Shown: positions 1 through 5,229 of the stretch, in pieces
How positions within the stretch are numbered: position 1 is the stretch's first letter
Layout: each line of letters opens with the position of its first letter
DNA from: Pseudomonadota bacterium
GTDB lineage: Bacteria > Myxococcota > Polyangia > GCA-2747355 > JACKDQ01
NCBI GenBank assembly: GCA_030591195.1
Contig: JAUVBO010000177.1
Location: forward strand, 1 to 6,402
Direction of reading: 5' to 3'
DNA length: 6,402 nt
Translations under genes and position numbers: made by a program
Notes under the pieces: model-generated
Database searches by the model: none
Told to the model about the DNA's origin: nothing
What the model saw: the letters and a program-made list of their open reading frames with translations, nothing else

Positions 1-2045
1 AGCAGCTCCTGACGCTGGGCGCGGTCGGCGGTGCGCTCGGTGGCCGCGGCGAGCAGGTCGGCCAGCTCCCAGTGCATCCCCGCGTCGCGCAAGGCGGTCT
101 CGAGCAGTCGCAGCTCGCTGCTGCCGGCCGACGGCTCGCAGAGCGTCAGCGCCCGCCGCAGGCACCGCTTGACCTCCTCGCTGGCTGGCGGCGGCTGGCC
201 GACGCCCTCGCCGGGCTCTGCCACGGGTCCTGGGTCGTCGTCCGTTTCGTCGGCAGCGGTCTCGCCGGTCTCGGCGGCGGCGGTCTCGCTGGTCTCCGCG
301 GTGGCGGTCTCCTCGGTTGCTCCGACACGCTCCTGCGCCGCCTGCTCCGCTCCTTCGTCTCGTGTCCCGGGGCGCTGGTCGATCGGCTCCTGGGCCCCAT
401 GGCTGGCGATCTGGGCCGCTCGTATCAGCCAGCGGATCGCCTGCAATGGCTGGGTCTCGGCCAGGGTCTCGGCTCGGCGGGCGAGGGCGCTGGCTGGCGC
501 TTCGTCGGAGCGCATCGCACGCTCGACGTCGGCCAGCGCGTCGCGCGCGATCTGGTGATCCGGCTGTCGCTCGAGCAGGTGGAGATAGAGGTCGGCGGCG
601 GCGCCCGGATCGCCATCGTCGAGGTGGCGCTGGGCGAGCCCCAGCACCAGTGCGTCGTCGTCGTCGCTGGCGAGCAGCAGCCCCTCGACCTTGCGGCGAA
701 CCACCCGCTGCTCGGGGCGGTCGTTGCGCCGGACCAGCTCGAGCAGGAAGCTGCTGTTGTCCGGGTTCGACGGGTCGAGCCGTCGTAGCGCACGCAGGGC
801 GGGCTCCACGCGGTCGCGCGCGAGCTCGATGCCCGCCAGACGGCGCAAGGCCAGGTCGCGCTCCTCGGGCGCGGCGGCGCCGTCGCCGCGGCGCAGGGCG
901 CAGCGGCGCAGGGCGGCAGCCAGCTCGGCGGTCTCGCCCAGCTCCTCGGCGATCTCCACCCGGGCCCGCAGCGCCTCGAGGTCGTCCGGGGCGATCTGCA
1001 GCAGCTGCCCGTAGCTCGCCGTCGCTGCCCGGTCGTCGCCGAGGATCTCTCGCTGCAGGGTCGCGAGCTCGTGGTAGACCTCGACCTTCTGGGCGGCGTC
1101 GACGGCGCAGATCGCCTCCCGCTGGAGCACCTTGACGTAGTCCGACCAAGCCTCCTGCTCGGTGTAGATGCGCTTCAGGCGGGTGGCTTCGTCGCCCGTC
1201 GGGCTGCTTTCCCAGGCTTGCCACCACGAGGTGACCGCTCGCTCGAGGTCGCCGAGGGAGCGCTCGCAGAGCTCGGCGACCTCGCGCCAGAGCGCCGCGC
1301 GAACCTCGCCGGTGTCGGCGCCAGCTGCGGCGTTGGTCAACAGGTCGGCCAGCTCGTCGAGGCGTCCCTGTCGCTGGAGCTCGGCGCGGACCGGGTCGAG
1401 CGCGGCCGGGTCGCTCGGCCGCAGCGAGAGCGCCAGCCGGTAGGAGGCGAGCGCCTCGTCTTGGGCGCCAGCCTGCTGGTGCAGCGGCCCGAGGCGCAGG
1501 GCACAATCGAACGCTTCGCCGGCGGCCAGGTCCGGCAGGGCCGCGGCCATCAGCTGCCTCGCGCGGTCGGGCGGTGCGTCGGCGGCGAGCTCGATCAGGG
1601 CCCGGGCCGCTGCTCGCCGCGGGGCCCCGAGGCGATCGCCCCGCATCGCGAGCAGCCGGAGGTAGAGCTCGCTGGCGCGATCCGCGGCCTGCAGCTCGAA
1701 GCGGTAGAGCGAAGCGGCCCGGGCGAGCAGCATCGCCCGGTCGTCGGACGCCTCGACCCGGTCGGCTGCCTCGGCGCACATCTCGGCCAGGCGCTCGCTT
1801 CCCTCGGGCTGGAGACAGCGGGAGAGGACCGCGAAGGTGTCCTGGTCGCCCGGGCGCGCCTGCCAGGCCGAGCGTAGGTGCTCGAGGGCCTCGTCGCGGC
1901 CAGCCTGGTCCGGCAGGCCAAGATAGACCTGGGCCGCGCGAAAGTGCAGCGCGTAGGTGCTGTCGCCGTTGGCCTCGAGATCCGCGTCCTCGAGGGCCAG
2001 CTCCAGGCGACGGAGCTCCTTGTGGGAGGCGGCCGGTAGAGCCAT
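1..2045 (-). CDS. TPR-repeat protein, 3' end beyond window
   Basis: An uninterrupted frame of 681 complete codons starts at ATG 2045 and is still open at base 1, so the C-terminus is missing. The protein is alanine-, leucine- and arginine-rich and helical. It has TPR-like helix pairs around residues 191-220 (motif DEALASYRLALSLRPSDPAAL), 265-282, 336-360 (ATASYGQLLQIAPDDLEAL) and 477-502 (AAADLYLHLLERQPDHQIA). No signal peptide, membrane segment or catalytic motif is visible, so a cytoplasmic scaffold or protein-interaction role is inferred; the specific function is unknown. An acidic, Pro/Glu/Thr-rich linker at about residues 555-622 separates two helical regions. The start is supported by GGAG (2055-2058) nine bases upstream. 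The gene begins 16 bases after the Nudix hydrolase stop, which suggests co-transcription. Long TPR proteins of this kind are common in Myxococcota. Confidence 0.85.
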   Translation of the reverse strand, partial: MALPAASHKELRRLELALEDADLEANGDSTYALHFRAAQVYLGLPDQAGRDEALEHLRSAWQARPGDQDTFAVLSRCLQPEGSERLAEMCAEAADRVEASDDRAMLLARAASLYRFELQAADRASELYLRLLAMRGDRLGAPRRAAARALIELAADAPPDRARQLMAAALPDLAAGEAFDCALRLGPLHQQAGAQDEALASYRLALSLRPSDPAALDPVRAELQRQGRLDELADLLTNAAAGADTGEVRAALWREVAELCERSLGDLERAVTSWWQAWESSPTGDEATRLKRIYTEQEAWSDYVKVLQREAICAVDAAQKVEVYHELATLQREILGDDRAATASYGQLLQIAPDDLEALRARVEIAEELGETAELAAALRRCALRRGDGAAAPEERDLALRRLAGIELARDRVEPALRALRRLDPSNPDNSSFLLELVRRNDRPEQRVVRRKVEGLLLASDDDDALVLGLAQRHLDDGDPGAAADLYLHLLERQPDHQIARDALADVERAMRSDEAPASALARRAETLAETQPLQAIRWLIRAAQIASHGAQEPIDQRPGTRDEGAEQAAQERVGATEETATAETSETAAAETGETAADETDDDPGPVAEPGEGVGQPPPASEEVKRCLRRALTLCEPSAGSSELRLLETALRDAGMHWELADLLAAATERTADRAQRQEL
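249..320 (-). repeat. 24-bp tandem repeat coding for an ET-rich linker
   Basis: Three degenerate copies with a 24-base period start at about 256, 280 and 304 on the plus strand (core gcggtctcgcyggtctc). In the TPR protein they encode 8-residue units, ATEETATA, ETSETAAA and ETGETAAD (residues 576-599), followed by an acidic run, ETDDD. The period is a multiple of three, so copy-number change would keep the frame. This looks like a flexible acidic linker between helical domains. Confidence 0.75.
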
Positions 2046-2061
2046 CCCTACACGCTCCACA

Positions 2062-2457
2062 TCATCCAGGCGAGATGCCGAGCAGCTGGTCCATCGTCGA
2101 TTGGTCCGCCGGCGGGAACTCGTACTGGTCGAACTCCTTGGAGGTGACCCAGCGGAAGTCGTTGACCCTGGCGCAGCTGAGCTGGTCCGTGTGGAGCTCG
2201 GCCTTGAAGATGATCAGGGTCACCGTGTAGCCCTCGTAGTCGTGCAGGATCGACGACAGCTCCTCGCCGACATCGACGTCGGCGGCGAGCCGCTCCTTGA
2301 GCTCGCGACGCAGCGCCGCCTGGTCGGCCTCCCCCGGCTCGACCTTTCCTCCGGGAAACTCCCACAGCAGCGGCAGCACGGCCTCGGGCCGGCGCTGGGT
2401 GATCAGGAAACGGCCATCGCGCTCGATCACGGCCGCCACCACACGGATCGACTCCAT
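2062..2457 (-). CDS. Nudix hydrolase, MutT/NudG-like NTP pyrophosphohydrolase
   Basis: This 131-residue protein has the size and layout of small MutT/NudG enzymes, which hydrolyse (often oxidised or modified) nucleoside triphosphates to the monophosphate and pyrophosphate in the cytoplasm. Family hallmarks are the N-terminal strand IRVVAAVIERDGRFLITQRR, the LWEFPGGKVEPGE segment, and the C-terminal EFPPADQ element. The Nudix box runs G37-x5-E43-x7-R51-E52-L53-K54-E55-R56-L57-A58-A59. The family consensus is REUxEExGU, so the second glutamate of the EE pair is Arg here and the conserved Gly is Ala; reduced or altered activity is possible. I chose ATG 2457 because a GGGAG Shine-Dalgarno sequence lies seven bases upstream. 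A GTG at 2460 is directly adjacent and would add one residue, but leaves only four bases of spacing. The gene is followed after 16 bases by the TPR gene. Confidence 0.88.
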   Translation of the reverse strand: MESIRVVAAVIERDGRFLITQRRPEAVLPLLWEFPGGKVEPGEADQAALRRELKERLAADVDVGEELSSILHDYEGYTVTLIIFKAELHTDQLSCARVNDFRWVTSKEFDQYEFPPADQSTMDQLLGISPG

Positions 2458-2469
2458 CACAACGCTCCC

Positions 2470-2489
2470 CCGGGACGCTATCGTCCCGG
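2470..2489 (-). repeat. Perfect 8-bp inverted repeat in Nudix gene leader
   Basis: CCGGGACG (2470-2477), loop CTAT (2478-2481) and CGTCCCGG (2482-2489) form a perfect eight-pair hairpin with a four-base loop. On the minus-strand transcript its 3' arm ends directly against the GGGAG ribosome binding site of the Nudix hydrolase gene. No T-run follows on either strand, so it does not look like an intrinsic terminator. It could be a leader hairpin limiting ribosome access or a DNA operator; either role is inference. Confidence 0.6.
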
Positions 2490-2509
2490 CATGACTACAA
2501 GGGGCCTAG

Positions 2510-2538
2510 ACGACATCACCATCGGCCGCGCGGGTCAA
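2510..2538 (-). promoter_or_regulatory. Weak candidate promoter for Nudix-TPR unit
   Basis: On the minus strand a good -35 hexamer, TTGACC (2533-2538), is followed at 17 bases by TGTCGT (2510-2515), which matches the -10 consensus at only three positions. It sits in the gap downstream of the SPFH gene stop and about 50 bases upstream of the Nudix start, where a promoter would be expected if this pair is not read through from the SPFH gene. The poor -10 keeps confidence low. Confidence 0.22.
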
Positions 2539-2583
2539 GTGCAGCCGGCGTAGAGCTCAGTGAGGTGCTGTCGGAGAAAGTGA

Positions 2584-3804
2584 CTAGGAAGGCGCTGCCG
2601 TGCCACACCCGGAGCAGAACTTGGCGCCGCCGGTCAGCTCGGCGCCGCAGTTGGTGCAGAACGCTTTCGGTGCCGCGAGGGCTTGGCCGCACTCGGCGCA
2701 GAACTTACCCGGCGCCACGGTGGCGTTGCAGGCGCTGCAGGTGACGCCCGAGCCCTGCACGCCGCCACCCGGTGCGGGGGCTGCCGCGGCGCCCTGGACC
2801 GCGCCCTGACCGGCCGCCTGGGAGGCGCTACCCTGGGGATAGCCAGCTGCTGGAGCGGGCGCGCCGCCGAGTTGTCCACCGCCCTGGTTCGGCGCGCCGC
2901 CGAAGCCTCCGGCGAAGCCCTGGGCCAGGCCGAAGCCGACACCGAGCCCGGCGCCGCCGAGCATCGCGTTGCCGCCACCACCACCGCCGCCACCGCCGCC
3001 CTTGGCCATGCCCTCGCCGGCACCCATCATCGCCTTGCCCGAGGCGAACTGCTGGTAGCCCCCCATGCCGCCGGCCATCCGGACGTAGGCCGCGTCGGTG
3101 TAGAGCTTCTTGAGGTTCTTTTCGTCCTCGTCCTTGATCGTGATCACGAAGTTGCCGAGGCGGACGATCTTGATCCCGTAGCTGTCGACGTGGCGAGCGA
3201 CCCCGGCGATGACCTGTTCCTCGATCTCCTCGGTGTAGGCGCCCGAGGTGACGTCGAGCAGTGGCCACTTCTTCTTGACCAGCAGCTCGGCGATGCGGTC
3301 GCGGATCACCTTCAGCAGCTGATCGCGGAACCACTTGACGAAGGCGTTGTTGTCGCTGCTCTGCATGCCGGTCAGTCCGAGCACCAGGCGCTGGGGGTCG
3401 GTGACCCGCAACGAGTAAGTGCCGTGGACCATCGTCTCCACCGGGATGCCGCTCTTCGGATCCTCCATCGAGCCCACCCGGCCGCCGAACTTGAAGTCCG
3501 ACAGCTCGCGCATGGTGACGAAGAAAACCTCCGCCATCAGCACGTTGCCGCCGGTGAAGCTGTCGATCAGGTTGGACAGGAACGGGATGTTCGAGGTGTC
3601 CAGGGTGTGGCGGCCCGGCTGGACCAGCCCCACGATCTTGCCGTCTCGGAAGAACAGCCCGATCTCGTCGGAGTCCACGGTGAGCTGGGACTTCATCGGA
3701 ATGGTTTGGTCGGGGTGCTTGTAGATGATGTGGTTCTTGGCCTCGTCGGGCCGAGCAACCATCATCTCCGCCACGCCACGCTTGAGGAAATCTCCGATGC
3801 CCAT
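2584..3804 (-). CDS. SPFH-domain protein with two C-terminal zinc ribbons (YdjI-like)
   Basis: This 406-residue protein has three parts. Residues 1-245 form an SPFH/band-7-like domain of the Bacillus YdjI 'virion core protein-like' type; typical stretches are the start MGIGDFLKRGVAEM, the VDSDEIGLFFRDGKIVGLVQPGRHTL strands and the later GIKIVRLGNFVITIKDED. Residues 246-350 are Gly/Ala/Pro/Gln-rich, including ten consecutive glycines (269-278), and are probably flexible. The C-terminus carries two zinc ribbons, C356-x2-C359-x9-C369-x2-C372 and C383-x2-C386-x10-C397-x2-C400. There is no signal peptide or clear membrane helix, so peripheral membrane association is inferred. YdjI in B. subtilis works with PspA and membrane partners in envelope stress; no PspA homologue lies in this window. 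ATG 3804 is set by a perfect AGGAGG. The gene has its own promoter upstream and appears monocistronic or first in its unit. Confidence 0.88.
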   Translation of the reverse strand: MGIGDFLKRGVAEMMVARPDEAKNHIIYKHPDQTIPMKSQLTVDSDEIGLFFRDGKIVGLVQPGRHTLDTSNIPFLSNLIDSFTGGNVLMAEVFFVTMRELSDFKFGGRVGSMEDPKSGIPVETMVHGTYSLRVTDPQRLVLGLTGMQSSDNNAFVKWFRDQLLKVIRDRIAELLVKKKWPLLDVTSGAYTEEIEEQVIAGVARHVDSYGIKIVRLGNFVITIKDEDEKNLKKLYTDAAYVRMAGGMGGYQQFASGKAMMGAGEGMAKGGGGGGGGGGNAMLGGAGLGVGFGLAQGFAGGFGGAPNQGGGQLGGAPAPAAGYPQGSASQAAGQGAVQGAAAAPAPGGGVQGSGVTCSACNATVAPGKFCAECGQALAAPKAFCTNCGAELTGGAKFCSGCGTAAPS

Positions 3805-3808
3805 CGGT

Positions 3809-3814
3809 CCTCCT
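3809..3814 (-). promoter_or_regulatory. Perfect Shine-Dalgarno AGGAGG of SPFH gene
   Basis: AGGAGG on the minus strand lies four bases before ATG 3804. It is the strongest ribosome binding site in the window, fixes the start codon, and suggests the SPFH protein is made in quantity when transcribed. Confidence 0.8.
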
Positions 3815-3824
3815 ATGCCCTCGC

Positions 3825-3839
3825 GCGAGCCGTGCTCGC
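3825..3839 (-). repeat. Inverted repeat in SPFH gene 5' leader
   Basis: GCGAGC (3825-3830), CGT, GCTCGC (3834-3839) form a perfect six-pair hairpin with a three-base loop. It lies ten bases upstream of the AGGAGG site, inside the predicted 5' untranslated region. It may be a leader hairpin; in DNA this G+C-rich it could also occur by chance. Confidence 0.4.
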
Positions 3840-3887
3840 ATCGGGCTATCGTCTCAAAACTGCTATTCGATCCGTGACCAGGCGATC

Positions 3888-3916
3888 AGTGTAGACGTCG
3901 CCTCCGTCACCGTCAA
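3888..3916 (-). promoter_or_regulatory. Sigma70-type promoter of SPFH gene
   Basis: On the minus strand, -35 TTGACG (3911-3916) and -10 TACACT (3888-3893) are separated by exactly 17 bases. Each hexamer matches the consensus at five (TTGACA) or four (TATAAT) of six positions, which stands out against the G+C-rich background. Transcription would start near 3881, giving a leader of about 76 bases before ATG 3804. This implies the SPFH gene is transcribed separately from the deacetylase gene behind it. Confidence 0.6.
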
Positions 3917-3954
3917 CGCGCCGCCGCTCGGGGCAACGGCGCAACGATCGGCTA

Positions 3955-3983
3955 ATTATGCAGCCGGTGTGCCAGTCTTGCCA
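3955..3983 (-). promoter_or_regulatory. Second promoter-like site: sigma54-like GG-N10-GC overlapping CATAAT
   Basis: On the minus strand CTGGCACACCGGCTGCA (3975-3959) has TGGCAC at the -24 position and CTGC in place of TTGC at -12, with the required GG-N10-GC spacing. Overlapping it, CATAAT (3955-3960) is a near-consensus -10 with a poor -35, TGGCAA (3978-3983), at 17 bases. Either would fire toward the SPFH gene from about 145 bases upstream of its start. No sigma54 activator site or activator gene was recognised here, so this is only a candidate. Confidence 0.2.
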
Positions 3984-4105
3984 CCCGCGATCTCGGATGG
4001 TTGGCAGCGATCGACCCTGGTGTGAGCCGCCGGTCGCTGGCGTCTCTCGCCGATGGGCGCCACGGTCGACCGCCAGTGACTTGCGGGGAAAGGGCGCCAG
4101 ACCAA

Positions 4106-4136
4106 GCTCGAGCGCAGCTGCTCGGCCGAGGGCAGC
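4106..4136. repeat. Abutting palindromes just after the deacetylase stop
   Basis: Three perfect palindromes sit almost end to end: GCTCGAGC (4106-4113), GCAGCTGC (4114-4121) and CTCGGCCGAG (4121-4130). Alternatively GCTGC (4117-4121) pairs with GCAGC (4132-4136) around the last one. The stem begins one base after the deacetylase TGA (4138-4140). It could slow polymerase or protect the 3' end of the ligase-deacetylase mRNA, but no U-run follows, so it is not a standard intrinsic terminator. Confidence 0.4.
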
Positions 4137-4137
4137 G

Positions 4138-5229
4138 TCATGTCGCGGGGCAGAAGACGGCGTCGGACATCAGCGTGGCGACGTGGGCCTCGACCGCGTC
4201 GGCGAGGCCGTCGAACGCGCTGACGTGGTCGGTGCGCGCTGCGTCGTCATCGGCGTAGCCGCCCTCGAGCACCGAGACGATCCTGCCGCTGGCGTGGTCG
4301 CGGGCGATGCCGATCAGCCGGCGAGTCAGCGTCGCGAAGCCGCAGGGCGTGACTTCGTGGCAGCCGAGGGCGTCGCCCCGCTTGCCGTCGAATCCAGCCG
4401 AGATCAGCACCAGCTCGGGGCGGAAAGCCTCGGCGGCCGCGAGCAGCCGCTCGTCGAAGGCGGCGACGATCGCCTGGTCGTCGGTGGCGCAGGGAAGGTC
4501 GACGTTGATGTTGAAGCCCTTGCCCGACCCCTCGCCCGAGCGCGCCGGATCGCCCGTTCCGGGGTAGTCGGCCCAGCGGTGGGTCGAGAAGAACAGCACG
4601 CTCGGGTCGTCGTAGAACGCCCACTCGGTGCCGTTGCCGTGGTGGTAGTCCCAGTCGACGATCAGCACCCGCTCGAGGCCGCCGACGGCCTGGGCGTAGC
4701 GGGCGGCGATGGCGACGTTGTTGTAGTAGCAGAAGCCCTCGCCTCGCCCCTGGTTCTGTACGTGGTGTCCAGGTGGTCGCACGGCGCAGAAGGCCCGCTC
4801 GAGGCCGCCTTCGCAGACGGCGGCCACGGCGCCGAGGACGCCGGCGACGGCGAGCTTGGCGACGGGGCCGGTCACGGCGAGTTGCTCGATTCCTCGGATG
4901 TGTTCCTCCGAGTGCACCCTCGCGATCTGCGGCAAGGGATCGGCGATCGGCTCGACGGTGACCAGGCCGCCAGCGAGGCCCGAGGACTCCAGGCGCTGCT
5001 CGATGGCGGCCAGCCGCTCGGGGCGCTCGGTGCTGTGGGGGTGGTCGACTAGCCGCGGGTGGTGAAAGTGACCGGTCCGGGCGCTGGCTGTCGGCGCCCC
5101 ATCGACGGTCGCTGCCTCCTCTCCGCCGCGAGCGCCCGTCTCGGCGCAGCCGAGGTAAGGCGCGGCGCCGACCAGGGCGATGCCCTTGGTCACCTCGGAG
5201 AGGAACCGCCGTCGCGTGGTGTCGGTCAC
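4138..5229 (-). CDS. Tat-exported histone deacetylase family zinc amidohydrolase
   Basis: This 363-residue enzyme belongs to the HDAC/AcuC/acetylpolyamine amidohydrolase superfamily, which removes acetyl groups from acetyl-lysine or acetylpolyamines using one metal ion. The catalytic set is intact: His155-His156 in RPPGHH, the GFCYYNN segment, metal ligands Asp194 and His196 in VDWDYHHGNGT, Asp281 in SAGFDG, and Tyr325 in LEGGY. The N-terminus is unusual: T-R6-R7-R8-F-L-S is a twin-arginine motif, followed by a short hydrophobic stretch (17-27) and Y-L-G-C28, a weak lipobox. Export in folded form, perhaps as a lipoprotein, is therefore inferred; residues 29-52 look like a linker. GTG 5229 overlaps the ligase stop as GTGA, so translation is probably coupled to the ligase. 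The true substrate cannot be told from sequence. Confidence 0.9.
   Translation of the reverse strand: MTDTTRRRFLSEVTKGIALVGAAPYLGCAETGARGGEEAATVDGAPTASARTGHFHHPRLVDHPHSTERPERLAAIEQRLESSGLAGGLVTVEPIADPLPQIARVHSEEHIRGIEQLAVTGPVAKLAVAGVLGAVAAVCEGGLERAFCAVRPPGHHVQNQGRGEGFCYYNNVAIAARYAQAVGGLERVLIVDWDYHHGNGTEWAFYDDPSVLFFSTHRWADYPGTGDPARSGEGSGKGFNINVDLPCATDDQAIVAAFDERLLAAAEAFRPELVLISAGFDGKRGDALGCHEVTPCGFATLTRRLIGIARDHASGRIVSVLEGGYADDDAARTDHVSAFDGLADAVEAHVATLMSDAVFCPAT

Larger units (their letters stand above)
3805..4137. other. 333-base gap without a convincing gene
   Basis: The part next to the SPFH gene (3805-3990) holds its leader, promoter and a second promoter-like site. It is visibly richer in A/T than the flanking genes (for example gctaattatg at 3951-3960). 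The part next to the deacetylase (4106-4136) is a cluster of palindromes. The middle (about 3990-4100) shows another perfect palindrome, CGGTCGACCG (4063-4072), and nothing else I can name. A 61-codon frame starting at ATG 4141 crosses this gap but has no recognisable content. Confidence 0.7.

Noticed and set aside
72..1877. Several long plus-strand frames (72-788, 317-1135, 1071-1877)
   Set aside because: They oppose a single uninterrupted minus-strand TPR frame from 2045 to base 1, which has coherent helical repeats; the plus-strand products are Arg/Ala/Gly-rich shadows.
2048..2365. 105-codon minus-strand frame inside the Nudix gene
   Set aside because: It is in a different frame from the Nudix protein and ends just ahead of the TPR start; its product is a low-complexity shadow.
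2470..2489. Intrinsic terminator between the SPFH and Nudix genes
   Set aside because: The hairpin is perfect but neither strand has a following T-run, and it adjoins a ribosome binding site, so a leader element or operator is more likely.
2683..3894. 403-codon open frame on the plus strand
   Set aside because: It lies opposite the SPFH/zinc-ribbon gene, its protein has no recognisable domain, and such long antisense frames are usual in G+C-rich DNA.
3956..4141. 61-codon minus-strand frame whose ATG overlaps the deacetylase stop as ATGA
   Set aside because: The overlap looks like coupling, but no ribosome binding site or recognisable motif is present, codon choice becomes atypical in the second half, and it runs through the palindrome cluster. 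Conservation in relatives would change this view.
3958..5052. 364-codon open frame on the plus strand
   Set aside because: It lies opposite the deacetylase gene, whose catalytic motifs are all intact on the minus strand; the plus-strand product is low-complexity and unrecognisable.
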